Below, piece by piece: positions 1 through 10,515 of a stretch of 64,000 nucleotides of DNA (positions are counted from its first letter, which is position 1; each line of letters begins with the position of its first letter). The position numbers and the translations under genes are program-made. The notes below the pieces were generated by a model. It did not search any database. It saw only the letters and a list, made by a program, of their open reading frames with translations, and had not been told where the DNA came from. Source of the DNA: Rhizobium lusitanum (GTDB lineage Bacteria > Pseudomonadota > Alphaproteobacteria > Rhizobiales > Rhizobiaceae); NCBI RefSeq assembly GCF_014189535.1, contig NZ_CP050308.1:124001-188000 (forward strand), read 5' to 3'.

Positions 1-2282
1 CTCGCGGCCTTCCATCCGAGAAGCCGCATCGCATTGGCGGTGACGAGCACGGTGGCGCCGGTATCGGCGAGGATCGCCGGCCAGAGGCCGGTGATGCCGA
101 CGACCGTGGTCACCAGGAACACCGCTTTCAGGCCGAGTGCCATGGTGATGTTTTGATGGATATTGCTCATCGTCGTGCGCGATAGCACGACCATGTTGGC
201 GACATCGGTCACGCGGCCATGAAGCGCTGCGGCGTCGGCCGTCTCCAGCGCCACGTCGGTGCCGCCACCCATGGCGATGCCGACATCGGCCGCTGCCAGC
301 GCCGGCGCATCGTTGATGCCGTCTCCGACCTTCGCGACGACCTGCTTTTGCGCCTGCAACTCGCGCACGATGCGCTGCTTGTCTTCCGGCAGGAGCTGGG
401 CGCGGGCTTCGATGCCGAGACCCTTGGCGATGGCCGCAGCGGTCCGTGCATTGTCGCCGGTCAGCATGACGGCGCTGATCCCGGCCGCTCTGAGCGCCTC
501 GATCCCGGCGCGAGCGTCAGCGCGCGGCTCGTCGCGCATGGCGATCAGGCCGGCAATCTTGCCGTCCACGACCAGCACGGAAACGCTCTTGCCTTCATCG
601 TTCAGGGCCACGATCTGGGCATCCTGCTCGGCCGAGAATACTTCGATCTCCCGCGCCGCCTGTGGTGAGAGCAGCAATATGGCCTCGCCGCCAACCCGGC
701 CGCTGACGCCCTTGCCGGGCAGGGCTTTTGCTTCGGCGGCAGGCGGAACCGGGAGCCTGTCAGTCTTTGCCCGCTCCAGGATCGCAAGAGCAAGCGGATG
801 GCTCGAGCCATTCTCCAGCGCTGCCGCCCGCGACAATACCTGCGCCTCGGTAAAGCCGAATCCGGCAACATCGGTCACCTTTGGCTTGCCCTCGGTCAGC
901 GTGCCCGTCTTGTCGAAGGCGACCGTCGTTACCTTGCCCATGGTCTCCAGCACGGCGCCGCCCTTCAGCAGCAGGCCGCTGCGAGCGCCCGCCGAAAGGG
1001 CCGCAGCGATGGCTGCCGGTGTCGAAATGACAAGCGCGCAGGGGCAGCCGATCAGCAGGATGGCGAGGCCCTTGTAGACCCATTCTGCCCAGCTCGCGCC
1101 CATCGTAAGAGGCGGCGTCACCGCAACCAGTGCCGCGACGGCGACAACGCCTGGCGTATAGTAGCGCGAGAAGCGGTCGATGAAGCGCTCGGTCGGAGCC
1201 TTGGATTCCTGGGCTTCCTCGACCAGCTTGACGACGCGGGCGATGGTGTTATCGGCGGCCGCCGCCGTGACTTTAACGCGCAGCACGGCGTCCGTATTGA
1301 TCGTACCCGCGAAAACTTTGGCATCGATACCCTTGCGCACGGGCGTGCTTTCGCCTGTGACCGGCGCCTCATCGATAGCGCTTTCTCCTTCGACAATGAC
1401 GCCGTCGGCAGCGATACGGTCGCCGGGGCGCACGAGAATGATCGCGCCTACCTTGAGACTGTCGGCCTGGATCTCGCGGGTCTGGCCGCCGTCTTCGACC
1501 AGCGCGGTTTTCGGAACCAGCGTCGCCAGCGACTGGATGCTGGCGCGCGCCTTGCCGGCGGCCACGCCTTCCAGCAGTTCGCCGACGAGGAAGAGGAAGA
1601 CCACCGCTGCCGCTTCTTCGCCGGCGTTGATGACGATCGCGCCGACTGCCGCAATGGTCATCAGCATTTCGATGGAAAAGGGCGTGCCGGCCAGAGCCGC
1701 CATCACGGCGCGGCGCGCGATCGGCACGAGGCCAACCAGCATGGCGATGATGAAGGCATAGGGTGCGATCGAGGGGACGAGATGGCCGATGGCATAGGCG
1801 GCAACCAGCGCGCCGCCGGACAGGATCGTTAGCCGGCCCTTCTTGCTCGCCCACCACGGGCCGTTCGTCGGCGCATGGTCATGGCCATGCAGCCCTTCCA
1901 CTTCCTTTTCCGCAGGCTTGTGATCGGCATGATGATCATGAGCGGCATGGTCATGCGCCGAATGATCATGGCCGCTGTGATCATGGGAATGGTCATGATC
2001 ACCTTTGCACTGGTGACCATGATCGTCATGTTGATGTTCTGCGGGCGAGGGTGCTGCCTTGCCGGCAAGCGGCGCGACGGAATAGCCGAGACCCACCACC
2101 TTCTTTTCGATGGCGACAAGGTTGCTGGTCTCGTCGTGGCGCACGGTCATTGTTCCGGCGGTCACCGAAACCGAGACATCCTCGACGCCGGGCATGCGCC
2201 GCACGGCTGTATCGATCTTGGCGGCGCATGATGCGCAATCCATACCGCCAACTCTGTATCGTGTCTGTGTTGCTGCTGCCAT
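1..2282 (-). CDS. Zn/Cd/Pb-translocating P1B-type ATPase (C-terminus beyond window edge)
   Basis: Inner-membrane efflux pump that uses ATP to export soft divalent metals. The N-terminal heavy-metal-associated domain carries GMDCASC (Cys16 and Cys19). A His/Asp-rich linker of roughly residues 75-135, likely metal-binding, follows. The P-type core is complete: TGES near 310, the transmembrane CPC motif near 411, DKTGT with the phosphorylated Asp near 456, an SSHP motif, and GDGINDAP near 650. CPC plus an HMA domain plus a divergent MerR regulator fits the ZntA/CadA group rather than copper pumps, but which metal is preferred cannot be read with certainty. The frame is still open at base 1 and has reached the last transmembrane region, so only a few residues are probably missing. 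The ATG at 2282 is 40 bases from the operator palindrome. Confidence 0.95.
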   Translation of the reverse strand, partial: MAAATQTRYRVGGMDCASCAAKIDTAVRRMPGVEDVSVSVTAGTMTVRHDETSNLVAIEKKVVGLGYSVAPLAGKAAPSPAEHQHDDHGHQCKGDHDHSHDHSGHDHSAHDHAAHDHHADHKPAEKEVEGLHGHDHAPTNGPWWASKKGRLTILSGGALVAAYAIGHLVPSIAPYAFIIAMLVGLVPIARRAVMAALAGTPFSIEMLMTIAAVGAIVINAGEEAAAVVFLFLVGELLEGVAAGKARASIQSLATLVPKTALVEDGGQTREIQADSLKVGAIILVRPGDRIAADGVIVEGESAIDEAPVTGESTPVRKGIDAKVFAGTINTDAVLRVKVTAAAADNTIARVVKLVEEAQESKAPTERFIDRFSRYYTPGVVAVAALVAVTPPLTMGASWAEWVYKGLAILLIGCPCALVISTPAAIAAALSAGARSGLLLKGGAVLETMGKVTTVAFDKTGTLTEGKPKVTDVAGFGFTEAQVLSRAAALENGSSHPLALAILERAKTDRLPVPPAAEAKALPGKGVSGRVGGEAILLLSPQAAREIEVFSAEQDAQIVALNDEGKSVSVLVVDGKIAGLIAMRDEPRADARAGIEALRAAGISAVMLTGDNARTAAAIAKGLGIEARAQLLPEDKQRIVRELQAQKQVVAKVGDGINDAPALAAADVGIAMGGGTDVALETADAAALHGRVTDVANMVVLSRTTMSNIHQNITMALGLKAVFLVTTVVGITGLWPAILADTGATVLVTANAMRLLGWKAA

Positions 2283-2321
2283 GATCCGCTTCCTTGTCAA
2301 ACCGTGGCATCCTTCCTACAT

Positions 2322-2338
2322 CCTCTAGTGACTAGAGG
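2322..2338. promoter_or_regulatory. MerR-type operator between metal ATPase and its regulator
   Basis: A perfect inverted repeat with 8-bp arms (CCTCTAGT / ACTAGAGG) around one central base. On the minus strand a TTGCAC hexamer overlaps its upstream edge and a TAG-containing -10-like element follows, giving the long spacer typical of MerR-regulated promoters. It lies between the divergent ATPase and MerR genes, so it probably controls both. Confidence 0.75.
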
Positions 2339-2352
2339 TGCAAGAGGAAAAT

Positions 2353-2775
2353 ATGAAAAAAATCACGATCGGCGAAGCGGCCCGGCAAAGCGGCGTGAAG
2401 GTGCCGACGATCCGCTATTACGAGAGCATCGGTCTGCTGGCCGAGCCGGAGCGGAGCGAGGGCAACCAGCGCTCCTACGAGCAGTCGCATTTGCATCGGT
2501 TGGCCTTCATCCGCCACGCCCGTGAACTCGGCTTCGAAGTCGACTCCATCCGCACGCTGCTGGCGCTGCAGGACGACCCGCATCAATCCTGCGCCTCGGC
2601 CGACGCCATCGCCAAGGCCCGCCTGATCGAGGTCGAACAGCGCATCCGCAGCCTGACAGCGCTGAAAGCGGAACTTGAAATGATGGTAAAAGGCTGCGGC
2701 CACGGCCGCGTCGATCAGTGCCGGGTGATCGAGGTTCTTGCGGATCACGGGGAGTGCATGCATCCGCAGCATTGA
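2353..2775 (+). CDS. MerR-family metal-responsive regulator (ZntR/CadR type)
   Basis: DNA-binding activator of about 140 residues. The N-terminal winged HTH (VPTIRYYESIGLL) is followed by a dimerisation helix. Metal-ligand residues are visible: a Cys in SCASAD near residue 78, the C-terminal CGHGRVDQC loop, and a Cys/His tail (CMHPQH). This pattern matches Zn/Cd/Pb sensors rather than CueR. The ATG at 2353 is preferred over the GTG at 2338 because an AAGAGGA ribosome-binding site ends four bases upstream and the GTG overlaps the operator. It likely activates the adjacent ATPase when metal is in excess and autoregulates. Confidence 0.9.
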   Translation: MKKITIGEAARQSGVKVPTIRYYESIGLLAEPERSEGNQRSYEQSHLHRLAFIRHARELGFEVDSIRTLLALQDDPHQSCASADAIAKARLIEVEQRIRSLTALKAELEMMVKGCGHGRVDQCRVIEVLADHGECMHPQH

Positions 2776-2912
2776 TGTGGGCGGATGTTGAGTTCCGTGC
2801 AAACTTCACCCAGATTGCTATGTTGTGGTGCCTCATCGAGCATCATGAAAAGCAATGTTTTTCCTCAAGCCGAGACTGATCAGCACCAAGCTGGATAACA
2901 GCCGGCCTTTGT

Positions 2913-3392
2913 TCAAGCGCCTTGTCGAAGCCAACTGCGTACCATTGCGATGACGCTTCTTTTCATGTCGGCCACCGAGTTCCGAACGGTCTCCACACGA
3001 TCCATGGTCCATTTCAGCCAGCCGTAAGTCAGCAACTTCTCCCGGCCTGCGTGGAAAAGACGTTCGACCAACAGGAAGCTCATCAGGTACGCCAATGCGA
3101 TTATGACTAGTCCGGAGATCACATGACCCCTGGCAATGACGAATAGAGCATAAATCTTCAGCGGCTCGGCAATCGCAAGCGGGACGACGAACAGAACGAG
3201 AATGACGCCTCGTGGCAATGAACCAACAAACTCGCCGAAGTGCACTACGATGGAGAGTGAGGAGAACCAGTTCACGAATGGTCGGTATAGTGGTCGGGCG
3301 ACTTCGCTGATGAGCACCAGCACGGCTATGACGAGCCGTAAGGGCAGCAAAAGGAGTTGCCAGGCAGACCGGCGTCGAGTGTTTATGACCAT
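2913..3392 (-). CDS. Small integral membrane protein, unknown function
   Basis: Encodes 159 residues. Three or more hydrophobic segments are visible (about residues 13-32, 57-80 and 85-107), separated by short loops, with a basic N-terminus and a basic amphipathic C-terminal tail containing MDRVETVRNSVADMKRS. No catalytic motif is recognised. It stands alone between the merR gene and a DUF2026-like gene, so the neighbourhood does not suggest a role. Coding is supported by length and by the regular alternation of hydrophobic segments. Confidence 0.7.
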   Translation of the reverse strand: MVINTRRRSAWQLLLLPLRLVIAVLVLISEVARPLYRPFVNWFSSLSIVVHFGEFVGSLPRGVILVLFVVPLAIAEPLKIYALFVIARGHVISGLVIIALAYLMSFLLVERLFHAGREKLLTYGWLKWTMDRVETVRNSVADMKRSVIAMVRSWLRQGA

Positions 3393-3531
3393 CTCTGAAT
3401 GCCTCGACGTGCCATCAATTGGTCGATGGCTGCTTGGATGCGGGGTGTCCTACAGTATCTAGCAAGGTCTTTGCAGGCAAAATCCGAGCCATATCACAAT
3501 TGCTATTTCGGCTCGAACGGGCTTCCGAGCA

Positions 3532-4140
3532 TCACCACGCGCCAACCAGGGAATTGCCGACGAGCGGCACAACATTGGTTTTCCCATCCTTGTTCCGAAC
3601 GGTGATAGACGTCTGCATTTGCTTGGGAGACTTCCGGAACCAGTTCGTGGCAACGGTGGCGAGGTCTCCGATCATCGGATGCTTGCGCCAATCCGCGAAA
3701 CGCTCGGCCGTCGCCTCCGGCTCGGAATGATAGAAGAAATCGCCTGACTGGCCGAGATCGTTGATAGACGGAGCCATGGATGTAAGCGGACGCTGAAACA
3801 TCTTCGAATGGATAAGCAGGCCCGGCGCACTTTCTGAGAACGCAGGGGCCATGAAGTCGATTGCCCAACCGTCCGCTTCGACCCAGCAGTGGAAATTCTC
3901 GCCTGCGCCGGAGACATAGCCATCGTCGCGCTGGTCAGCAAAAAGGATGTGTTTTCCGTCTAGATTGTAAGCGGCGAGACCGCCTTTCGGCTTTGCTTTG
4001 ATCTTGAAATGATGTTCTAGAATGAAGGCTCCGAACGTGCTGAAATACATCGAAGCCGTCGCTGGGTTGGCGTTTTCGTTGATCAGCAGGCTATTGATGA
4101 CCCGGTAAATCCGATGGTAGTCGCTTTGCTTGATCAGCAT
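3532..4140 (-). CDS. DUF2026-like protein, possible papain-fold hydrolase
   Basis: Soluble protein of 202 residues. The central stretch FHCWVEADGWAIDFMAP resembles the His/Trp and Asp segments of small transglutaminase-like or NlpC-like folds, and the overall layout recalls DUF2026 proteins described as predicted cysteine peptidases. That assignment is from memory of the family and is tentative; I cannot place a nucleophilic Cys with confidence. A 140-base spacer separates it from the membrane-protein gene downstream, so co-transcription is uncertain. Confidence 0.6.
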   Translation of the reverse strand: MLIKQSDYHRIYRVINSLLINENANPATASMYFSTFGAFILEHHFKIKAKPKGGLAAYNLDGKHILFADQRDDGYVSGAGENFHCWVEADGWAIDFMAPAFSESAPGLLIHSKMFQRPLTSMAPSINDLGQSGDFFYHSEPEATAERFADWRKHPMIGDLATVATNWFRKSPKQMQTSITVRNKDGKTNVVPLVGNSLVGAW

Positions 4141-4329
4141 GATCGTTCGCCCTTAAACCCACAATATGGGGCTTCCCGTAAGTGATGGCAGCGGCCATGT
4201 AAACGTCAGATGTGACAGATATGGCCTCTATCCTTCGCCCAGGGTCACATTCGATCTTGTGTTGCTACGGACAGTCTTGGACGGCAGGAGTTGAGCGCAA
4301 TTAGGCATCGAATATAAGGGCACGCGATT

Positions 4330-4914
4330 TCAGGTCGTTTCGGCCGCCGTCGAAAGCGACTCCCCAATGGCATAGAAGTGTCCACCCGCTACGTGATGAA
4401 GGCTGCGCCATTCCGGCCCCGCCGTTTCGAAATGCCAGTGGCCGTCCCGGAACACACGGTCGTCCGCCCACGCAGCGATGACTTCGGCAATGAAGAGGTC
4501 GTAGGTGTCTTGAATATGCGGCTCATTGATCAGCTTGCAGACAAGCCAGGCCGAGCAGCCTTCAACGAACGGCAGATCCTGTCCCGGCACTTCGAAGATC
4601 GAGATACCTGATGTCTGAAGCTTGTCTGGCTCTTCGTATAACGTTCGGGTTCCGACCTCCCGTGTCAGCGCAAGCTGGGCGACCGTCGGAACTTGCACGA
4701 CGAAAACCCCGCTCTCCTCGATGAGGGAGCGCGTCTGCGCAACCTTGTCGACAACCAGGGTGAGCTTCGGTGGATCGATATCAAGACCGCAACACCAGGC
4801 CACGGCCATGACATTGTCGATGCCGCCATGTCGTGCGGACAAGAGCACGGTCGGGCCGTGGTTGATCAGACGAAAGGCCTTCTTGAGCTCAACGGAATTC
4901 ATGTGTTCGTTCAT
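4330..4914 (-). CDS. Flavin reductase-like (FMN-binding split barrel) protein
   Basis: Encodes 194 residues with the layout of the flavin reductase-like family: a first strand PTVLLSARHGG, then NVMAVAWCCGLDIDPPKLTLVV, a helix with TRSLIEESGVFVVQVPT, and C-terminal strands ending HVAGGHFYAIGE. Members bind FMN and reduce flavin or transfer electrons; the substrate here is unknown. Two in-frame ATGs (4914 and 4902) are possible and neither has an outstanding ribosome-binding site. It is monocistronic by its neighbours. Confidence 0.85.
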   Translation of the reverse strand: MNEHMNSVELKKAFRLINHGPTVLLSARHGGIDNVMAVAWCCGLDIDPPKLTLVVDKVAQTRSLIEESGVFVVQVPTVAQLALTREVGTRTLYEEPDKLQTSGISIFEVPGQDLPFVEGCSAWLVCKLINEPHIQDTYDLFIAEVIAAWADDRVFRDGHWHFETAGPEWRSLHHVAGGHFYAIGESLSTAAETT

Positions 4915-5052
4915 CGGAAGTCCAGATAGATGACGTTATCACTGCCTGTGGCTTCCTGATGAGCGGAGGCAGAATTATCGGGTAGTGCGAATCATAGTGC
5001 ATGAGATTCTCACAGTGGCTGCGTGTCCAGATAGCCTGTGGTAGCGCGCCTC

Positions 5053-5748
5053 TTACCTCGATAATGATCTCAATTCCTCTGGTGCTGCTAGAATAAGATC
5101 CGCGCCAGCAAGCTCGAGTTCTTCACGGTTACCATAGCCCCAAAGAACACCGACGGCACGCATCTGGTTCGCGTGGGCTCCGACGATGTCAAACTTTCTA
5201 TCGCCGACCATCAGGCAGTTCTGGGCGGCCAGTCCAGTATCCTGCAGAATATGCGCCAGCAGTTCAGGCTTATGGTCCAGACCGGCTCCGGGCACCGAGC
5301 CATATATGCCTTGGAAAAGGTCCGACAGTCCGTGATTGTCGAGAATGCGCTGTGCGAATGTTTGTCGTTTGGAAGTCGCCAGAAGAAGGCGGGTGCCTTG
5401 AGAATGCAGCTCGACGAGTGTTTCCCTGATGCCGGGGTAAAGCTCGCTCAGCAACAGACCTCGAGTTCCATAGTCAGCTCGGTAGGCATCGACCGCTTCC
5501 GCGACACGATCATCGCCGAATGAGCTGAGAAGGTACCGCATCACGTCTTCGATCGGCGGGCCAATGATCGAGCGGATATCCATCTCCGGGTCCGTTTCAT
5601 GGCCAAGAGCACGCAATGCCGCGCGGCAGCTTGAAAGGATACCTGGTTGGGAATCGACCAATGTTCCGTCGAGATCGAGGAGGAGGTTGGAAGCGGTGTA
5701 GGGCACGGGGATCTCACTTTCTCTATCGATGGTCGAAAACAGAGCCAT
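5053..5748 (-). CDS. HAD-superfamily hydrolase, phosphoglycolate phosphatase-like
   Basis: Cytosolic phosphatase of 231 residues. HAD motif I is LLLDLDGTLVDSQ (nucleophile and acid Asp near residues 25-27), motif II is the LLLATSKR strand, motif III Lys is in HKPELL, and motif IV is MVGDRKFDIVGA. A helical cap sits between motifs I and II, as in the Gph/PGMB subgroup. The precise substrate cannot be inferred. A GTG at 5706 is an alternative start that would remove 14 residues ahead of motif I. Confidence 0.88.
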   Translation of the reverse strand: MALFSTIDRESEIPVPYTASNLLLDLDGTLVDSQPGILSSCRAALRALGHETDPEMDIRSIIGPPIEDVMRYLLSSFGDDRVAEAVDAYRADYGTRGLLLSELYPGIRETLVELHSQGTRLLLATSKRQTFAQRILDNHGLSDLFQGIYGSVPGAGLDHKPELLAHILQDTGLAAQNCLMVGDRKFDIVGAHANQMRAVGVLWGYGNREELELAGADLILAAPEELRSLSR

Positions 5749-5949
5749 TTATAAACACGGATATCAGGGGAACGCGTCAAGGGAAGCGAACAGGAACCTA
5801 TGGCCTCGCAATGATTGCGGCAAAAGGTTCGCTCCAACGAATGAGAGCGGCCTTTCGGCCGCTCTCTGACATTTCTAACAGAACAGAATGCGCGGAAACC
5901 TAGGCATAATCACTTTGTGACAAGCCCAAACAAGCCCGCTCACTTTTGA

Positions 5950-8900
5950 TCAGCTGCACCCACTCGTGCTGCCGCATGTGTCGCACTTCTCGCAGGTTCC
6001 ATTCCGGACCATCGTGAAGTTCTGGCATTCGGTGCACATGTTGCCGGTGTAGCCCTGCATGATGGAGCGGGCGCGGCGTTCGGATTCCAGCTTCTTGGCG
6101 TCGGTCTTGGCTGCTGCCGCATCGTCCGCCGCCTTGTCGGTGAAGAGGCCGGTTTCTTCTGCCACTTCCTCGGCAATCTCTTCGGCCAGTTCCTTGGCGC
6201 GTTCCTCGTAATCGCGCTTGAAGGCGACGACTTCCGAGGTGGAGATGGCGCTCGTCGGTTCCAGCTTGCGCACGGCGTTGCCGGAGAAAGCGGAGATCGT
6301 CGAGACAGAGGCGGCGCGGGCAGGAGCGGCCGTGGCCGAACCCTTGATCTCGGCTGCCGGGCGCTCGCCCGAGGTCGGCACCAGTGTCGGCTTGTAGCCG
6401 CGGGTCAGGCCCTTGGAGACGACATCGGCCTTGCCTTCGGATACGCCGCGTCCGAGCGCCGTATTGTTGAAGTCCGAGGTGTCCACATGCGCGAGATCGT
6501 GGCGGTTGAGATAGGAGATGGCCAGTTCACGGAACACGTAATCGAGGATCGACGTGGCGTTCTTTATCGCGTCGTTACCGGTGACGATGCCTGCCGGCTC
6601 GAACTTGGTGAAGGTGAAGGCGTCGACATATTCCTCGAGCGGCACGCCATATTGCAGGCCGAGCGAGACGGAGATGGCGAAGTTGTTGATGAGGGCGCGC
6701 AGAGCCGAGCCTTCCTTGTTCATGTCAAGGAAGATTTCCCCGAGGCGGCCGTCGTCATATTCGCCGGTGCGCAGGAAGATGGTGTGTCCGCCGATCTTGG
6801 CCTTCTGGGTGTAACCCTTGCGGCGACCCGGGAGCTTCTCCTGGCTGCGGACGACCTTCTCGATGATGCGCTCGATGATCTTCTCGGTGACGGTGACGGC
6901 CTGTGCGGCAGCCGGAGCCTGCAGGAATTCCTCCAGTGCATCCTCGTCATCCTCGTCTTCGATCAGCGAGGAGTTGAGCGGCTGGCTGAGCTTGGAGCCG
7001 TCGCGATAGAGCGCGTTCGCCTTCAGGCCGAGCTTCCAGGAGAGCATGTAGGCGTTCTTGCAATCCTCGACGGTTGCTTCGTTGGCCATGTTGATCGTCT
7101 TGGAAATGGCGCCCGAGATGAAGGGCTGGGCGGCGGCCATCATGCGGATGTGGCTTTCGACCGAGAGGTAACGCTTGCCGATCTTGCCGCAAGGATTGGC
7201 GCAATCGAAGACCGCGAGATGTTCGTTCTTGAGGAACGGCGCGCCTTCCAGCGTCATCGCACCGCAGACGTGGATGTTGGCAGCTTCGATATCCTTCTTG
7301 GAGAAGCCGAGATGGTCGAGCAGGTTGAAGCTGATGTCTGCCATCTGCTCGTCGGAAACCTTCAGCGTGCCCTTCAGGAAGTCGGCGCCGAGGGTCCACT
7401 GGTTAAAGACGAACTTGATGTCGAAGGCACTCTTCAGCGCTGCGTTGACGGTTTCCACCTTCTCGTCGGTGAAGCCCTTGGTCTTCAGCGTCGAAGGGTT
7501 GATGGCCGGCGCCTGGTTCAGGTTGCCGTGGCCGACAGCGTAGGCTTCGATCTCGGCAAGCTGGCTTTCGCTATAGCCAAGCGTCCGCAGCGCTTCCGGA
7601 ACGGCGCGGTTGATGATCTTGAAGTAGCCGCCGCCGGCGAGCTTCTTGAACTTCACCAGGGCGAAGTCCGGCTCGATGCCGGTGGTGTCGCAATCCATGA
7701 CGAGGCCGATCGTGCCGGTCGGCGCGATGACGGTTGCCTGGGCATTACGGTAGCCGTGCTTTTCGCCGAGTTCCAGCGCCTTGTCCCAGGCAGCCTTGGC
7801 ATGGGCGACGAGATCCTGGTCCGGATTTTCGGAGTGGATCAGCGCCACCGGGTTGACCGACAGACCTTCATAACCGGAGGTCTCGCCATAGGCGGCGCGG
7901 CGATGGTTGCGGATGACGCGCAGCATGTTCTCGCGGTTCGGCTTGAACATCGGGAACGCCCCGAGTTCGGAGGCCATTTCAGCCGAGGTCGCATAGGAAA
8001 TGCCGGTCATGATCGCGGTCAGCGAGCCGGCGATAGCGCGGGCTTCGTCGCTATCGTAGGGAATGCCGGAGGACATCAGCAGGCCGCCGATATTGGCGTA
8101 GCCGAGACCGATCGTGCGATATTCATAGGAGAGTTCGGCAATGCGGCGCGACGGGAACTGCGCCATCATCACCGAGATTTCGAGAACGACGGTCCAGAGA
8201 CGGACGGCATGCTCATAGTCAGTGATATCGATGCGCTTGGTCGCTGCATCCTTGAACATCATCAGGTTCAGCGAGGCAAGGTTGCAGGCGGTGTCGTCGA
8301 GGAACATGTATTCCGAGCACGGATTGGATGCGCGGATCGGGCCGGCGGCCGGGCTGGTGTGCCAGTCGTTCATCGTCGTGTTGAAGTGCAGGCCCGGATC
8401 GGCCGATGCCCAGGCGGCATAGGAGATCGATTCCCAGAGGTCGCGTGCCTTCAGGGTCTTCATGATCTTGCCGTCCTTGCGGGCGGTCAGGTGCCAGTCG
8501 GCATCGTTCTCGACGGCGCGCAGGAACTCGTCCTTGATAGAGACGGAGTTGTTCGAGTTCTGGCCGGAAACGGTCAGATAGGCTTCGGAGTCCCAGTCGG
8601 TGTCGTAGGTCTTGAACTCGAGATCCTTGTAGCCCTGGCGAGCGAACTGGATGACGCGCTGAACGTAGTTTTCCGGAACCAGATCCTTCTTGGCGGCGCG
8701 GATTTCGCGCTTCAGGGCAGGGTTCTTGGCCGGGTCGAAGCAATCGTCATTGTCGCCTTCGCAATTGACGGTCGCCTTCATGATCGCCTTCAGGTGCTTG
8801 GCGACGATCTTCGAACCTGTAACAAGGGCGGCAACCTTCTGCTCTTCCTTGACCTTCCAGTTGATGTATTCCTCGATATCCGGATGGTCGATGTCGACAA

Positions 8901-9744
8901 CGACCATCTTGGCGGCGCGGCGCGTCGTGCCGCCCGACTTGATGGCGCCGGCAGCGCGGTCGCCGATCTTCAGAAAGCTCATCAGGCCGGAGGAACGGCC
9001 GCCGCCGGACAGCTTTTCGCCTTCGCCGCGCAGCAGCGAGAAGTTCGAGCCGGTGCCGGAGCCGTACTTGAAGAGACGGGCTTCACGAACCCAGAGGTCC
9101 ATGATGCCGCCTTCGTTGACGAGATCGTCCTCGACCGACTGGATGAAGCAGGCATGCGGCTGCGGATGCTCATAGGCCGACTTGGACTTGGTGAGCTTGC
9201 CGGTGAAGGGGTCGACATAATAGTGGCCCTGGCCGGGGCCATCGATGCCATAGGCCCAGTGCATACCGGTGTTGAACCACTGCGGTGAGTTCGGTGCGAC
9301 GCGCTGCGTGGCAAGCATATAGGCAAGCTCGTCGCAGAAAGCCGACGCGTCTTCCTCGGACGAGAAATGCCCGCCCTTCCAGCCCCAATAGGTCCAGGTG
9401 CCGGCCAGACGGTCGAAGACCTGACGCGCATCAATTTCGGAGCCGGTCTGGCTTTCCTTCGGCAGGTCCTTCAGGGCAGCGTCATCGGGAACGGAGCGCC
9501 ACAGGAAGGAAGGAACGTCGTTTTCCTCAACCTTCTTGAGCCTGGTCGGAACGCCGGCCTTGCGGAAATACTTCTGCGCCAGAATGTCGGCGGCGACCTG
9601 CGAGAACTGCGCCGGCACGTCGATGTTTTCGAGGCGGAAAACGATCGAGCCATCGGGATTCTTGATCTCGCTGGTGGCCTTGCGGAATTCGATCTCCGCA
9701 TAGGGTGACTGGCCTGCCTTCGTAAAGCGACGCTCGATGCGCAT
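5950..9744 (-). CDS. nrdJ: Vitamin B12-dependent class II ribonucleotide reductase
   Basis: Reduces ribonucleotides to deoxyribonucleotides using adenosylcobalamin, supplying DNA precursors with or without oxygen. The 1264-residue length matches the long rhizobial NrdJ form. Visible landmarks are the substrate-site segment [16 protein letters not shown], a glycine-rich [19 protein letters not shown] loop, the late [14 protein letters not shown] segment, and a C-terminal cysteine cluster ([21 protein letters not shown]) that acts as redox relay/zinc finger in this family. The ATG lies directly at the start of [14 protein letters not shown]. It has a long upstream region with NrdR-box-like palindromes and no gene close enough to form an operon. 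Confidence 0.97.
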   Translation of the reverse strand: MRIERRFTKAGQSPYAEIEFRKATSEIKNPDGSIVFRLENIDVPAQFSQVAADILAQKYFRKAGVPTRLKKVEENDVPSFLWRSVPDDAALKDLPKESQTGSEIDARQVFDRLAGTWTYWGWKGGHFSSEEDASAFCDELAYMLATQRVAPNSPQWFNTGMHWAYGIDGPGQGHYYVDPFTGKLTKSKSAYEHPQPHACFIQSVEDDLVNEGGIMDLWVREARLFKYGSGTGSNFSLLRGEGEKLSGGGRSSGLMSFLKIGDRAAGAIKSGGTTRRAAKMVVVDIDHPDIEEYINWKVKEEQKVAALVTGSKIVAKHLKAIMKATVNCEGDNDDCFDPAKNPALKREIRAAKKDLVPENYVQRVIQFARQGYKDLEFKTYDTDWDSEAYLTVSGQNSNNSVSIKDEFLRAVENDADWHLTARKDGKIMKTLKARDLWESISYAAWASADPGLHFNTTMNDWHTSPAAGPIRASNPCSEYMFLDDTACNLASLNLMMFKDAATKRIDITDYEHAVRLWTVVLEISVMMAQFPSRRIAELSYEYRTIGLGYANIGGLLMSSGIPYDSDEARAIAGSLTAIMTGISYATSAEMASELGAFPMFKPNRENMLRVIRNHRRAAYGETSGYEGLSVNPVALIHSENPDQDLVAHAKAAWDKALELGEKHGYRNAQATVIAPTGTIGLVMDCDTTGIEPDFALVKFKKLAGGGYFKIINRAVPEALRTLGYSESQLAEIEAYAVGHGNLNQAPAINPSTLKTKGFTDEKVETVNAALKSAFDIKFVFNQWTLGADFLKGTLKVSDEQMADISFNLLDHLGFSKKDIEAANIHVCGAMTLEGAPFLKNEHLAVFDCANPCGKIGKRYLSVESHIRMMAAAQPFISGAISKTINMANEATVEDCKNAYMLSWKLGLKANALYRDGSKLSQPLNSSLIEDEDDEDALEEFLQAPAAAQAVTVTEKIIERIIEKVVRSQEKLPGRRKGYTQKAKIGGHTIFLRTGEYDDGRLGEIFLDMNKEGSALRALINNFAISVSLGLQYGVPLEEYVDAFTFTKFEPAGIVTGNDAIKNATSILDYVFRELAISYLNRHDLAHVDTSDFNNTALGRGVSEGKADVVSKGLTRGYKPTLVPTSGERPAAEIKGSATAAPARAASVSTISAFSGNAVRKLEPTSAISTSEVVAFKRDYEERAKELAEEIAEEVAEETGLFTDKAADDAAAAKTDAKKLESERRARSIMQGYTGNMCTECQNFTMVRNGTCEKCDTCGSTSGCS

Positions 9745-9910
9745 GGTCCCATAACCTCATTCGTTGGAGCACACCTGCCTCGTAAACAGGGCGCAAAAGT
9801 TCTCGTCTGGCCTCGCGACTTGAACGCGCAGCCATTGTTCATTCCGCTATCTGACAGGGGGTGTCATTCGGAGATGACTTTCCTCTATCTTGTGTCGATG
9901 GTGGCTGCAA

Positions 9911-9927
9911 ACACTAAATATAGTATT
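9911..9927. promoter_or_regulatory. NrdR-box-like palindrome 1 upstream of nrdJ
   Basis: ACACTAAATATAGT is an imperfect AT-centred inverted repeat resembling the ATP-cone repressor NrdR box consensus, about 170 bases upstream of the nrdJ start. The same 13-base core recurs at 10408. Assignment is by pattern only. Confidence 0.5.
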
Positions 9928-10155
9928 AACAGCTTATTGCTGCCAGTCCCCGCATGTGTTTTTTTGGCAGCATCGACATCGGCACAAAAAACCTCACGGC
10001 GCGACCAGCAATGGTTCATCGCCCTGAATCAAAATCCGATTTCGAATTGAGGACCAGTCCTCGTTATCCCGCCTGGCCCAGTCGCCGCCGCAACGTTTCT
10101 TATTAAGTTTGAAAGACCCGATTCCGTCAAGGGGTGGTTTGCGACAGATTTTTAA

Positions 10156-10171
10156 CCACAATATCTTGTGG
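10156..10171. promoter_or_regulatory. NrdR-box-like palindrome 2 upstream of nrdJ
   Basis: CCACAATATCTTGTGG is a 16-bp near-perfect inverted repeat with the CCAC/GTGG edges and AT core expected of an alphaproteobacterial NrdR box. It is the best-looking of the four candidates. Confidence 0.5.
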
Positions 10172-10293
10172 GGATACCTGTGGAAACCGGGGAAACGCTG
10201 GGACATCAGAAGATTCAAGCGCTTGGCGGAAAAAGCTCGCCTTTCGGACGATCGCTTTGGGGGTAAATACCATCAACGACGGAGGTCAACGCG

Positions 10294-10303
10294 ACAATAT
10301 TGT
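10294..10303. promoter_or_regulatory. NrdR-box-like palindrome 3 upstream of nrdJ
   Basis: ACAATATTGT is a perfect 10-bp palindrome followed by G. It is short, so chance occurrence is possible, but it has the same core as its neighbours. Confidence 0.35.
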
Positions 10304-10407
10304 GAACGTGACCCTGAAACCATTGGTTTTGGAGCAAAACCATGCTGCGGCGTCTTATGATTCGGGCGGAAGGCCTTGAATCCCGCGTGTTCTTGCTGAG
10401 AGAAGAG

Positions 10408-10421
10408 CACTAAATATAGTG
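10408..10421. promoter_or_regulatory. NrdR-box-like palindrome 4 between gpt and nrdJ
   Basis: CACTAAATATAGTG repeats the core of the palindrome at 9911 and has better edge symmetry. It lies 664 bases from the nrdJ start and about 95 bases beyond the gpt stop, with no other promoter needing it in that interval. Confidence 0.45.
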
Positions 10422-10515
10422 GACGCCGAAGCGCCCACCTCTATTCCTGATATATTAGCCAGATCGGATGCGTCACGGAGAATCACCAGTGATTCGTGTG
10501 AGTCCCGAACGGATC

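Noticed and set aside
6487..9288. Plus-strand frame of 933 codons opposite nrdJ
   Set aside because: Mirror of a strongly coding GC-rich gene; the translation has no domain and nrdJ motifs are unmistakable on the other strand.
9745..10515. Cobalamin riboswitch upstream of nrdJ
   Set aside because: I looked for a B12-box (GCCACTG) and the associated arms and saw none.
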